Assembly (NCBI GenBank): GCA_948567375.1
Contig: OX419757.1
Span: 26,226,001-26,290,000, forward strand
Direction of reading: 5' to 3'
Length of the DNA stretch: 64,000 nt
Source of the DNA: Lunularia cruciata
Lineage: Eukaryota > Streptophyta > Marchantiopsida > Lunulariales > Lunulariaceae
The notes below the pieces were generated by a model. It ran no database searches. It was given only the letters and a program-made list of their open reading frames with translations, and was not told the DNA's origin. Position 1 is the first letter of the stretch. Every line of letters starts with the position of its first letter. A program made the position numbers and the translations under genes. This document shows, piece after piece, positions 23,901-33,805 of this stretch.

Positions 23901-24658
23901 CCTTCAACCTCAGGACCCTCCTCACAATTACTGGCAGCTATTTCTGCCATCACTCTTGAGAAACTGAAATTCCAGCTCCACGCTAAGAAGGTAATACAAA
24001 GTCTAGTCAAGACTTCAATTCTGGCTACTACATCTAACCTAAAAATTGCAAAACTTTGCACCGCCAGCATATTGGCCACCTTCTTTGCCATAATTTGCTC
24101 TCGTGTTCTACGACGCTGAAAGATGATGCCCTCTTCTAGACGAGACACTCTAACCCCTTCGGGATTTTGGAAAATTTCACTCTCAATTGGCTTCCGGACA
24201 CGCATTATTGCAGGATGACTACTCAAAGGAATTGGGAATTTACTTGGCATATTCAACTTGTCCCCGCGCAATTGCAATCTTATATTACCCCAAATTGCAG
24301 TCATTCTTTAGTCAATTTCAAATTCGACCTCCTCTCTTCTATGTGTTGATGTCTGGTCACTGTCAAGACATGCTTCTTCTGCGTCCGCCGTTTCTTGAAG
24401 TGTACTTTCTTGCCACGTACCAAGGTTGTTAAATGGTCTTCGTATCTCTTGCGCCTTTCGACCCAAAGACGGTGCTCTTCGGACTTTTTCTGTCATACCC
24501 TTCTTTTGAGTACCTCCATCATCAAATCCAATGTCATCTTCTTCAGATGTCCTCCAAAGTTACTTCCGTCCATTCTTTGTCCGCAATTCGGCTTCCAATG
24601 CTTACTTCTTCTCTTAAACACTTATAAATAGAGAAAAACAAAAAATGTGGGTACCACA
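20903..24658 (-). mobile_element. Family B unit B-3 (complete, 3756 bp)
   Basis: It begins TGTGACAACCCGG at 20903 and ends GTGGGTACCACA at 24658. The duplication TGAGC is exact (20898-20902 and 24659-24663). E pol sequence is continuous across the site: protease end on the right, RT on the left. The unit has no direct terminal repeats and no RT or integrase of its own. This copy differs more in its protein and 5' part from B-4, B-5 and B-8, so it may represent a subfamily. Confidence 0.95.
21690..24250 (-). pseudogene. B-3 copy of the family B protein gene
   Basis: It is read on the minus strand from MPSKFPIPL (24250), the counterpart of MSSNFPLPL in B-5. The N-terminal domain (FRLDVVARIEVL, ITFLAWSWNFSF) runs open to an in-frame TGA near 23878. 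It then continues in the same frame through WTESDWRLVL, NGYKVESYRD, KPERTTYM and WAKCFHHRTRQM (23417-23851). Acidic low-complexity sequence follows (about 22900-23250), then coiled-coil segments (22224-22727, 21951-22205). The end near 21690 keeps the conserved EVDIG tail. Several frameshifts break the second half. The function is unknown and I recognise no enzyme motif. Confidence 0.75.
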
Positions 24659-26434
24659 TGAGCACTCTGGACTTCTCTTATTAAACCCATGAAACATCTA
24701 TCTATCTTACCAATAGATGTGGTATTTATGACATACAAAGGCAGCTCCTACCTTTGTGATCTCCCTTAATCCCAAAGATCTTCCATTGACTAGTTTTCAC
24801 TACTTTCTTTCTCCAATCCATCATGTGGTTGTAGTGCTCTATGTAAGATATACATAAGATTGCATCATAATGAGCTAGTTGTATCACTCGCCACTTGATT
24901 GCTTCTTGATACCCTCTTATAAAGAGTATTACCTTTCTATGTAATGACTCAATCCTCTCTATTTGACCATTAGGTAACTCTAATTTGTCCTTCTTGTCCT
25001 TCTCTAGTTTCATCTCCAACCTTATTGCAAGAGAGAGAGAGACAAGAAATCCTTTGTTGCCCTAGGGTCTATCAACACTCTCACTAGATTGCCTTCTAGC
25101 ACTCCATTTACAACAATTAATTGTGCATTTATCTCCCTCCTTCTTTGCACACTCGTCCTCTTCTTCCCCCACTTTTAGTCTTCTTCACCAAGCCAATAAG
25201 ACCATGAGGTACATTTATTGGTGATCTTCATTTTTTGATGCGGTTCCCATATCTTCCTCTTTAGTTCATCTCTCCATGTGGTTCAGAGGGTGCTTGTATG
25301 GAGGCCAGGGGCCTCTAAGATGATGAGCACAACAATTGATTGCTATGTGCCCAATTCTACCACAATTGTAATATCGTTGTTGTTTTTCTCAAGCCTCTTC
25401 TCCCCATGGGACTCCTTCTCTCCTTTCTTCAACCCATCCACATTCTCCTTGGAGAGGTCTTGCTCCTTTGTCTCAGAACCAAATGTTGCCTAATTCCCTA
25501 GGTACTGGTCTACCAAAAGGGTGTATCTCGGCCTGATAGTTTTTCATTGGTGTTATTACTTCATCTCCTCCAAGTGCCTTGCTATTCTTTGGGTGCAAGC
25601 AATGGCTTCAAAAACAATATGAGGATTTTGTACCATTGCCTCTTGGAAAATCCGCTCTTTTAATCTTCTCTTGAAATTGTCATGAGCTTTGGCTGGACTC
25701 ATATCGGTTATCGCAACATGAAGATCCAAAAATACCTCCAAATACTCTTGTATGCTATTCTTCTACTTCAACTCCGAGAGTCTCCTAGAGTTTGGGCCAT
25801 TTGCATGGAATCTACAGATCAGAAATTCTTGAGCAGCCCTTTTGGCATGGCTATCCAAGTGAACTCTCTTCCTTCTACCAACAATGATCATTCCCAAGCA
25901 TCATACCATGTGAGGATCTAATTGGTCAAGTACCCACAAGCAAACACACCCGCAAAATGATCAATGATCTCCATTGTAAACAATTGAAGGTATGATTCAT
26001 TCTTGAAATCCAATTTTCCACTACTCCCATGGAGCATTGTCCCTTGTAAGGCTCAATGTTGCATGTCTTCTTCATTTGTAGTAACAATGTGGCTTGGTTG
26101 TTGATTGGAATAGGTGTCATTGGCATGCATAACTCCCCAAGTACTTCAATTGATGGTGATGGTTGTTGAGACGGCACCTTTCTTGCATTACTTGATCCTT
26201 CTTGACAACACGTACTTGATTTTTCAATTCCTCTATGGTCATCTTGGTTTCTCAAAACTCATTCAACATCCCTTGCATTCCTTGCATCAACTCATGCAAT
26301 TGTAGATCCATGATTCATACACACGATCAATGTTCACTTGCTACTTCCTACTTCAATAGAGGGTTAGAATGATCACTCGAGAGGATGCACAAACTATGGA
26401 GACTACCATTGGAACCTCAAAGGCCATCACTTAT
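24659..26434 (-). pseudogene. Element E gag and protease (decayed)
   Basis: On the minus strand the protease end is seen as LAHYDAILCISYIEHYNHMMDWRKK (24726-25019). A nucleocapsid knuckle near 25340-25390 reads YNCGRIGHIAINC, keeping C-X4-H-X4-C, with the first Cys replaced by Tyr. The gag body follows at 25556-25741 and 25926-26255 (WISRMNHTFN). It is bounded on the left by B-3 and on the right by B-4. Stops are frequent. Confidence 0.75.
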
Positions 26435-26923
26435 TGTGGTACCCACACTTTTATTTTTGAAATGGAGAAGAAGAAGTGTATAGAGAAGTCGGATTGCGCC
26501 TGTATGGCCAAAGAAGGCAAAGAAAAGAGTCTTTGGGATGAAACTCGATGTAACGTGGCTTTGGGTCATAAGGCAAAGTACTTGGCCTTGCCTTGTTAGC
26601 ATACAACCCAAAGTAAGAAGTCTTTGTATCAGGGGGTGCTCAACCCAAGGCGAGGATAGTGTAACAACTTTCCTTCAGGGTGAGAAATTCAAGAAGGGAC
26701 CGTTCAAAACCTGTGGTCATATGCGTGAAGGACACTTGACAATAATAGGAGTATGCAAGAGGTGTGATTTCTTGGTAGAAACTCGAATTAAAGAGCGATG
26801 AAGAAGGCATGACTCTATAAAAATTGGGCTAATGACGAAGCAATGTCAAGCAATTTTCCTTTGCCGTAGAGGATTTGTCCTACAAGAGATCGTGGGAAGG
26901 GAAGTAGAGTCAAAGACGCGCTG

Positions 26924-27688
26924 GTGTGTAGAGGAGAATTCAAGAGAGCTAATCCAAGAGACAATGAGGAAGAAAGAAAGATGAGAGGAGTAAAGAAGAA
27001 CTCCAAATTTTTAGTGAGAAATCATGCAATTTGGAAGTTAGATGTGATTGCAAGAATCAAAGTCTTGAGCAAACTTCGGATCACATTCTTGGCGTGGAAT
27101 TGGAATGTGAGCTTTCCAGGATTCATGACCGAGATAATCAAGAGTAAATGTCTTGATGGCCCCGAGGAAGAGGGGACAAGAGGAAATCCGGCTTGTTGGA
27201 CAGAGTTGGATTGGAGATTAGTACTCAAAAGAGAGGCAAGCACGGAGCAGGGTGCCACGTTCTTGGGGAAGGGAGAGGTAGCCAAAGAAACCCAAGAAGT
27301 GAAGGATGCATTCTCTTTGAAGCGTATAAAGAATGGGTACAAAGTAGAGAGTTACAAGGATCTTATCAAGCAAGGGATTGTGAGTGCTCTCATGGCAATA
27401 TTGAAGCCGGAGAGAACAACTTATGTGATGAAGCACCAAGCGGTGTTCTTCCATAAGATGTTTGCAGGAGAGCCAATTAACTGGGCGAGGTGCTTCCATG
27501 GGCAAACAAGACAGATGGTGTGGAACTTGCGGGATAAATCACCTTTGCATTACATTGTGCCATTTGCAGCACATTTCTTTCTGGGGCTGAATCTGCTCAA
27601 TGCGGCGGAGTGCAACAGAATGGTGTCTCATTTTCATCCCATCTTAAGGAAGGAGGTCAACACGGAGGAGCAGCAGTACATTCTTTAG
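26924..27688 (+). CDS. Family B protein, N-terminal domain (B-4 copy)
   Basis: This 254-codon ORF is the longest open copy of the N-terminal domain. Conserved blocks across copies are AIWKLDVIARIKVLSKL (about residues 36-52), ITFLAWNWNVSFPGFM (54-69), KNGYKVESYKD (136-146), LKPERTTYVMKHQAVFFHKM and WARCFHGQTRQM. The true start may be the ATG at 26843 (MSSNFPLP-like in B-3 and B-5), but here a TAG follows it after eight codons, so this copy is damaged at the start. A TATAAAAA motif lies just upstream, at about 26816. The ORF ends at EEQQYIL, where other copies run on into the basic/acidic middle part. I know no catalytic motif here. Similar repeat-encoded hypothetical proteins may exist in other plants, which I cannot verify. 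Confidence 0.65.
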   Translation: MCRGEFKRANPRDNEEERKMRGVKKNSKFLVRNHAIWKLDVIARIKVLSKLRITFLAWNWNVSFPGFMTEIIKSKCLDGPEEEGTRGNPACWTELDWRLVLKREASTEQGATFLGKGEVAKETQEVKDAFSLKRIKNGYKVESYKDLIKQGIVSALMAILKPERTTYVMKHQAVFFHKMFAGEPINWARCFHGQTRQMVWNLRDKSPLHYIVPFAAHFFLGLNLLNAAECNRMVSHFHPILRKEVNTEEQQYIL

Positions 27689-29398
27689 ATTAGAAGCAGC
27701 GTGAGTACTATGCGCAGACAGGGAAGAGTGTGCAAGTGGACGTGAGTACTCTGAAGTTGAAGAAGAGGAGTCGACAAGGAGAAGGAGGAGACGTTGAGAG
27801 AAAAAGACCTCAGAAGACCCAAGGAAAGGTATGGTATTAATTGCGTCGTTGAAAGTGGAAGGCAAAGCCGAGTGCAAGTCCAAAGACTCGGAATGCAAGG
27901 AAGAACCCGAGCTCACACTACAGAGTGGAGACACAAGTAGTGACAATGACAAAGGCGGAGAGATTTACGTTGGTACCCGCAGCAGAAGAAGAAGTCAAGA
28001 TGGAGCTCGAGGAGGAAGGTAACGTGAAGTTAGAAGACGAAGTGCCAGAGCAGGAGAAGAGAAAAGTTACCATTCAAAGAGGAGTTTGGTCTAGGCAAAA
28101 AGTGAAGTGTGAAGCGGGTCTAAGCAAGGTAAGGGAAGAGGAGAATGCTAGTTAGGGAGTGAAGCATCTATTTTGATATGACGACTACAACAAAGAAGGC
28201 GAGTATTGAGAGAAGAAGAGGTGAAGAAGGAGATCACTCTGCAAGTTGAAGAAGCCGCGAGTGACAGAGTGGAGTACCTACGCAAAGTTGTGTGTCCTTT
28301 GTTGTTGAAATTGGAACACAAGAAGAAAGAGATGCAATCAAAGTGTCCGGAGGTGAAGATTGTGTTGCAAGTGTTAGCAAGATTGGAATAAGAGAACTCG
28401 GAATCAAAGAGGAGTATAATCCGAGGAGAGGAGGAACGGGAAGTTCTACGAGTAGAGGCAGTAGTACAGAATCAAGTGATAAAGAACTTGAGGAGAGAAG
28501 CAAGGAATCAAGAGGAATTTGTGAAGCAAAGTGACATAGCAAGGGAGAGACAAGTAGTTGAGAATGAGATCTTGAAGCAGCAGTTTGCTGATTTGAGAGT
28601 AGAGATTATCCATGCTATGGAAAGAATAGTCAAGAAGGAACAAGAGCTCAATAGGGTGATGGAGAGTGTAGAAGAGAAGAAGCAACTGTGGCAACAAGAG
28701 TTGACAATGAGATATAGAGAAGAAGAGAGGTTGCGAGAGTTACTTCGTAATCAGGAGGAGAAGATTGTACAGAAGGAGAAGGAGAAGGAAGTTGTGAAAG
28801 CCGAGTTTGAGGCAAAATTGGCAATGTATCGAGAAGATTGGCTTGCAGATCAGGAACAAGAGAGGAAAATGAGACTGGAGCCCTTGAAGGAGATTGTAAT
28901 TAGGATGAATGTGATGCTGAGTACAAAGGCCAATGTGCGTATCAAAGAAATGAGGCTGCACGAGTTGAAGTTGTTGGTGCAGGAGACAAGGAGGAGACAT
29001 GCAAAGGACACCAATTTGAATGCGTTGTTGATTAGTCTCAGAACTCGTGTAGATAGGAAGATATTGGAGGTATAGGCAATATCACAATTAGATTAGACTT
29101 AGTGAAATTAGAGATAGATAAACTTTGGAAAGATGTTAGAGCAAAACCCGAAGTAGATGAAGTAGGAGTGCAGATGTCTTTGGAGTTACCATTGGAGATA
29201 TTAGAGAAGAGTGGGTCGGGAGATAAGGAGTTAGATAGATTACCCACTAGTGAAATTTTAGATCAAGAAAGAGAATTGTTAGATTTAGTAGAAGATGTAG
29301 GAGTTATGAAACCCAAGGAAAGAGTAATAGGAAGTAAAGTTACTTCAGGTTTGGGTTTGAAAGCCGAGGAAGAAGTAGACATCGGATTGGATTAGTTA
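27689..29398 (+). pseudogene. Family B protein, middle and coiled-coil part (B-4 copy, broken)
   Basis: It continues the N-terminal ORF in several frames: a basic stretch, then Glu/Asp/Ser-rich low-complexity sequence (27831-28155), then a helical region with VEYLRKVVCPLLLKLEHKKKE (28206-28391). The long Glu/Lys/Arg coiled coil (28476-29075) includes REEERLRELLRNQEEK and LHELKLLVQETRRR. It ends 29102-29395 with the conserved GLGLKAEEEVDIG tail. About four frameshifts or stops interrupt it. The same order is present in B-3, B-5 and B-8, so these pieces were once one protein of roughly 750 residues. Confidence 0.7.
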
Positions 29399-29514
29399 CA
29401 ATTTTTGAGATTTGAAGAGGCAGATATGAAGAGGTGCATTGTCATTTTGGATCTGCAGGTTTGTAGAGTTGTTAGAAAGAGGTACATTAGGAAGATAAAT
29501 GTCGATTGCTTCAC

Positions 29515-29522
29515 TATTTAAG
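29515..29522 (+). promoter_or_regulatory. TATA-like box in the 3' part of family B
   Basis: CTATTTAAGAGTGGCATT is conserved in position and sequence in B-3, B-4, B-5, B-7 and B-8, about 670 bp before the right end and after the ORF. This is where an LTR promoter would be expected if the unit is a giant LTR. Confidence 0.4.
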
Positions 29523-30189
29523 AGTGGCATTTGCATTCTTATGTTGTTGAGTGCTCATAATTTTGAGAATAGATAAAGCAACGTGTTGTGAAGCAGTGCT
29601 CGTTGCTTGAGCTTGATTTCGAGTATCAACATTGTGTTTGTGTTTGTGAGTGTATGGAGAAATTCAAGTGCAAGTCAGTGTGTTTGTCGGATGTTGGATT
29701 CTGCAGCCTTGATCTTCACTCTATGTGTTTGATCTAGAGTGAAGTGCAATCAGAGCAATGCCTTGATAGATCTGAGAGGAATTGTAGTGTTGGTAGTATT
29801 CTGCATTTGTGAGTGCAATGCAAAGTTGATGTGAAGCAATTTTGATCAAGGAAGTTGTGCCTTCAGTGGAGGGGTAGAACACAATTTTGAGGTGCAGTTG
29901 TTTTGCAGTGAAGTGCCATTTTAGGGAGAGCCTGAATCATCACAGTCAAGATTGTTTGGAAAGATTTGATGGAGTTGTGATTAAGGTGTGTTAATTTGTG
30001 ACAAGACTATGAATCAGTGCTTGTTACTCTCTTTTGGGTGTGGTTTCTACCTGAGAGACTAAAGAAGAACTCAAAAAGAAATGCAATTGTTACTTTGCTT
30101 TGTATTTGACCAATTCTGAATTGTATCTCTATGGGAACAAACTTTACTTACCTGATTACTGCAAAAGTGATATTTGCCGGGTTGTCACA

Positions 30190-30664
30190 CTTGTTGATAA
30201 TATTCCTCACCAAAATTGTGGACTACAAAATCCCTAAACATCATTTTTGGTCTAACTACATAACGGATTTCCACTTGCATGTTGAAAGGGTGAGGCTTTG
30301 GTACATTCAGATCCATAATATCATAATAGAATGTAGATTGTCAAATCTCACTCTTTGTCACATACCACCACAAGTAGAATCATTGGGTTTGGTGAATCCA
30401 TCACTCTATCCATGAACTATGCTCCAAAGTGATAAACTAGTGATACTCTCATTTGCTAACATTGTATTACATAATCTTGAAGTGGAATAGATTCAACAAT
30501 GAGAAGCTAGGTGCAAGAAATTGTCCTCCCAATGCATCCATCCCTCCTGCTCTCTAAAGCATTTCCCAAGTCTAGCAATTGCACTATGTTCTCCATTCAA
30601 ATTACTCAATTTCAGTAGTTTGTGCTCTTCCAAGAGGGGTGATCTGCTCTCTTGGATTGAAACA
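30190..30664 (-). other. Leader region of element E
   Basis: This lies between the primer site and the gag part and was separated from gag by B-4. It has only short frames and no recognised domain. Confidence 0.5.
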
Positions 30665-30680
30665 ATCACTCTGATACCAT
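30664..30680 (-). other. Primer-binding site of element E (initiator tRNA-Met type)
   Basis: On the minus strand TGGTATCAGAGTGATTG starts one base after the 5' LTR end. TGGTATCAGAG is the standard plant LTR-element site complementary to the 3' end of initiator tRNA-Met. This fixes the element's orientation as minus. Confidence 0.9.
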
Positions 30681-30681
30681 T

Positions 30682-31431
30682 GTAATACTCTAAGGACAAT
30701 AGAACTCTTCAAAGAGATACAAGAGAGAAAACTCAGATTTCCTTTGATGTCCCAAAGAAGCACCTTCTCTTTATTTTATAGCCAAGGAGGATCTCCTCCA
30801 AAGAAGCTCCACCACAGGATTAGGTACATGGATAGGTGACCTGCAGAAAGCTCCACCATAATATTACTTGCTTGGATGGGTGACATATCGGTCTTGGTCC
30901 CATCTGGTTGGTCAAACAGGCTTTGAACGGAGGGAGTCTTTTAGGGAATCTTCCTATAAGAATCTCATAATCACATTGGTGAGGTACCATTGGAAAGTGC
31001 TTGGTGAGACAAAAAAGGGGGAGGAAAGGCATGCCTTTCATCTATTTAGGTGGGGGGAGGGGAAATATTACATTTTCAAGGCCTAATTCATCTGTTTAGG
31101 CCTCCAAAATTGCCTTTGAAGTTTTCAAGCTGTTTTCAATTCTGCTCTATTCATAGAAGTGCTCTTTTGGTAATACTTCTATCTAATCTATGTTATCCAT
31201 CATGTGTAACATCCTTTTGGATGTTACCACCCCAAGGTTCACCTCTAGATCATATGCCCAGCTATTGATTCTAAAGTTTCTAAGCATGTTTCAATTTTTG
31301 GCTTATTAGTAGAAGTACTCTTTTGGTGATACCTCTAGCTTATCTACTTAGTCCATCATGTAAACCATCTTTCCAAATGCAACCAAACCAAATTTCATTT
31401 CTAGATCATCTATCTAGCTATTGGTATTACA
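30682..31431 (-). repeat. 5' LTR of element E
   Basis: It starts TGTAATACTC and ends GGTATTACA on the plus strand, and is followed by the TSD CCTTG. It is the partner of 15171-15920. Confidence 0.92.
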
Positions 31432-32060
31432 CCTTGCAACCAAAGGATCAAAAGCTTCACCAAAATTGTAAACATGTGGAAGATGCACAAACTCTCTCAC
31501 CACCAAATTGCTCTCATCTCCTTCCAAACTCTCCTCCATAAAAATTGCAATCTTGAGAGCTTCTACCTTAGAAGAAGGTTTCTCATATCTCACTTTACTT
31601 TAAATTTGTGGTTTCAACTCTCTCATAAAATTATTTGTGAGCATGGCCAATCATAGTAGTCTCTATATCCTCACCACTCTTTCTTAATATTATATGGAAT
31701 CAAACTCTAATTTTCTCCACTCTTTTTGCATAAACTCTCACTTTCTCTTATCTCCTTGTTTGAATAAGGTAACCTCACTCATACATCTCATCAAGAAGAA
31801 ATTTCTCAAAGAGTATTATAGTCAGACTCTCCCAAGACTCCTCTTAACCATCTCTCTTTTCTCTCTTTTAGAATTCTGACTCCTACCATGTAAAAGCTAC
31901 ATCCTCAAAGAAATCAGATAGTAATAAGACCCATTCATTCTTCCTCCTCTCATTGTTTCCTATGCAAGCTCTCTTGAAGTCTCTCACAAAAGTCTCCATA
32001 TCCTTTTTATTCTTGCCAAAGAAAGTTGTAAGTTTCCTTATCTTAGCCCCTCACTACCTT
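31432..32060 (-). pseudogene. A-old gag, N-terminal part
   Basis: The minus strand is collinear with A-young gag from about 40560 to 41150: the KVEAIKIA-type block and the LTSTLIENFLPDESYERLM counterpart are visible in degraded form. It continues from 14647-15170 beyond element E. Confidence 0.8.
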
Positions 32061-32538
32061 TCCTTCCTCCTTTTATTTTATTTTATTTACTTTTTATTTT
32101 TTTCTTATTGTCTCTCAACCTCTAACTAATAGAGTGCAAATATGACTAATTCCATTTCAGAGCAGTCAACCATAAGTAACACAAAAGGTTCAATTTTCTC
32201 TAGGATTTCCATTGCACAATCAAGGTGCATACTAGTCAAACTCTCTTGGATAGTTTATCCATCAATTGAAAGGTTATCTTCACCACTAAACTTGAGAACT
32301 ATCTAATGAAGGCAGTTTTTCTATAGTAGGACTAAGACTCTCTCCAAGATCTTTCACCAAAGTTTCCAAAATTTCTGTTATGCCACTATACTCATGCATT
32401 CTTGTTAGTCCTTCCACTCTACAAATCTCATACAACTCCTTGGTCTTATATCTTCTCCCTCCCAATTTTGGTGAAGAAGGTCTAGCATGCAATCCCAAGT
32501 TAAGTAAACCTCTTCCTCAATCTCTTGCTCTCAAAGGT
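32061..32538 (-). pseudogene. A-old leader with remnant of the extra upstream ORF
   Basis: The minus-strand frame 32286-32498 (GLHARPSSPKLGGRRYKTKELYEICRVEG) matches the second half of the 165-codon ORF0 of A-young. Its Cys codons are partly lost (LYEICR for LCEVCG). The homology is cut at 32538 by B-5 and resumes at 43854. Confidence 0.75.
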
Positions 32539-32924
32539 TGTGGTGCCCACATTTTTGTTTGTTTTCAGAATAAAGGAAAAGAAGTGTATAGAGAAGTCGG
32601 ATTGCGCCTGTATGGCCAAAGAAGGCAAAGAAAAGAGTCTTCGGGTTGAAACCCAAAGTAAGGTGACTTCGGGTCATAAGGCAAAGTACTCGAAAATGCC
32701 CTATCAGCATACAATACAAAGTAAATTTTCTTTGGATCGGGGGGAGCTCAACCCAAGGCAAAGACAGTCTAACAACCTTTTGTCGGGGCGAGAAATTCAA
32801 GAAGGGGCCGTTTCAAAACTGGCGGCTCATACGCACGAAGGTTGATTGACAGTGACAGGTGCATGCCGGAGGTGTGATTCCTCGGTAGAAACTCAAAGTG
32901 ATGGAAGACAAAGAAGTGCAACTC

Positions 32925-32930
32925 TATAAA
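32925..32930 (+). promoter_or_regulatory. TATA-like box before the family B ORF
   Basis: CTCTATAAAAATC lies about 27 bp upstream of the ATG at 32952. The motif CTATAAAAATTGGGC is in the same place in B-4 and B-8. The spacing is too short for a long 5' UTR, so if it is a real promoter, translation may start further down. Confidence 0.35.
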
Positions 32931-32951
32931 AATCAAAACTGCAACGACGAA

Positions 32952-33404
32952 ATGTCGAGCAATTTTCCTTTGCCGTTGAGGAGTCGTCTTGCAGGTGATC
33001 GGGGAAAGGGAAATAGAGTTGGGCTCGTGTTAGTGCGCAAGGGAGAAGTCACGAGAGTGAAATTGAGAGAGAGTGAGAAAGTAGAAGAGATGGGAGGAGG
33101 AAAGAAGAACTCCGAATTTGCAGTGAGAAATCATGCGATTCGGAGATTAGATGTAGTAGCGAGGATCAAAGTCTTGAGCCGACTTCGGATCACATTTCTG
33201 GCATGGAATTGGAACGTAAGTTTTCCAAGATTCATGACAGAAATCATCGAGAGTAAGTGTCTTGATGGACCCGAGGAAGAAGGGAAGAGAGGAAATCCGG
33301 CTCACTGGACAGAGTCAGATTGGAGACTCGTACTCGGAGACTCGTACTCAGGAAGGAGGCAGGCTTGGAGCAGGCAGCCACGTTCTTGGGGAAAGGAGAG
33401 ATAG
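32952..33404 (+). CDS. Family B protein, N-terminal segment (B-5 copy, ends in a frameshift)
   Basis: It starts at the ATG of MSSNFPLPL, conserved in B-3. The frame is open further upstream to 32898, but homology supports 32952. It contains a basic N-terminus and the domain with AIRRLDVVARIKVLSRL and ITFLAWNWNVSFPRF. The homologous reading ends near WTESDWRLVL, where a 14-bp tandem duplication (about 33322-33349, GGAGACTCGTACTC twice) shifts the frame. The homologous sequence then continues in the frame of 33320-33772. The function is unknown. Confidence 0.6.
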   Translation: MSSNFPLPLRSRLAGDRGKGNRVGLVLVRKGEVTRVKLRESEKVEEMGGGKKNSEFAVRNHAIRRLDVVARIKVLSRLRITFLAWNWNVSFPRFMTEIIESKCLDGPEEEGKRGNPAHWTESDWRLVLGDSYSGRRQAWSRQPRSWGKER

Positions 33405-33772
33405 CCCAAGAAACTCAGGAGGTGAGAGATGCCTTCTCGTCGAAGAGAACAAAGAATGGTTACAGGGTAGAAAGTTATAAAGACCTTGTCAAGAGAGGAA
33501 TTGTGAGTGCTTTGATGGCAATCCTGAAGCCGGAGAGAACAACATATATGATGAAACACCAAGCGGTGTTCTTTCACAAATTGTTTGCAGGAGAACCAAT
33601 TAATTGGGCGAGGTGTTTTCACGGGAGAACAAGGCAGATGGTGCGGAATTTGTGGGATAAGTTGCCTCCACATTATATTGTGTTGTTTGCAGTGCATTTC
33701 TACCTCAGGCTCAATTTGTTGAACTCGGCGGAGCAAAATTGGATGGTGTCGCACTTCCATCCGGATGTGTGA
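33320..33772 (+). CDS. Family B protein, second part of the N-terminal domain (B-5 copy)
   Basis: This 150-codon frame continues the domain with EIAQETQEVRDAFSSKRTKNG, KPERTTYMMKHQAVFFHKL, WARCFHGRTRQMV and HYIVLFAVHF. It ends at a TGA at 33770-33772; B-4 has a sense codon at this place. The next ORF (33806-35275) is in the same frame, so a single stop separates them. Confidence 0.6.
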   Translation: METRTRRLVLRKEAGLEQAATFLGKGEIAQETQEVRDAFSSKRTKNGYRVESYKDLVKRGIVSALMAILKPERTTYMMKHQAVFFHKLFAGEPINWARCFHGRTRQMVRNLWDKLPPHYIVLFAVHFYLRLNLLNSAEQNWMVSHFHPDV

Positions 33773-33805
33773 AAGGAGGTCAATGTCAAGGAGCAGCAAT
33801 ACATT

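Larger units (their letters stand above)
26435..30189 (+). mobile_element. Family B unit B-4 (complete, 3755 bp)
   Basis: It starts TGTGGTACCCACA at 26435 and ends GGGTTGTCACA at 30189. The flanks are CTTAT (26430-26434) and CTTGT (30190-30194), a 5-bp duplication with one mismatch. The length is within one base of B-3, though the orientation is opposite. It splits the gag side of element E from the leader and primer site. Confidence 0.93.
15171..31431 (-). mobile_element. Chromovirus-like LTR retrotransposon E (16.3 kb span, with three nested B units)
   Basis: Two direct LTR copies, 15171-15920 and 30682-31431 (750 bp each), both start TGTAATACTC and end in a TATAACA or TATTACA terminus. 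They are flanked by an exact 5-bp duplication CCTTG (15166-15170 and 31432-31436), and A-old gag is collinear across the outer flanks. The minus strand holds, in order, a primer site, leader, gag, protease, RT, RNase H and integrase. B-2, B-3 and B-4 are nested inside; removing them leaves about 7 kb, a normal size for such elements. Confidence 0.92.

Noticed and set aside
20903-24658. B-2 and B-3 as the two LTRs of the chromovirus between them
   Set aside because: They flank minus-strand pol and are in the same orientation, but each has its own 5-bp duplication and the pol sequence continues beyond B-3; the true LTRs are at 15171 and 30682.
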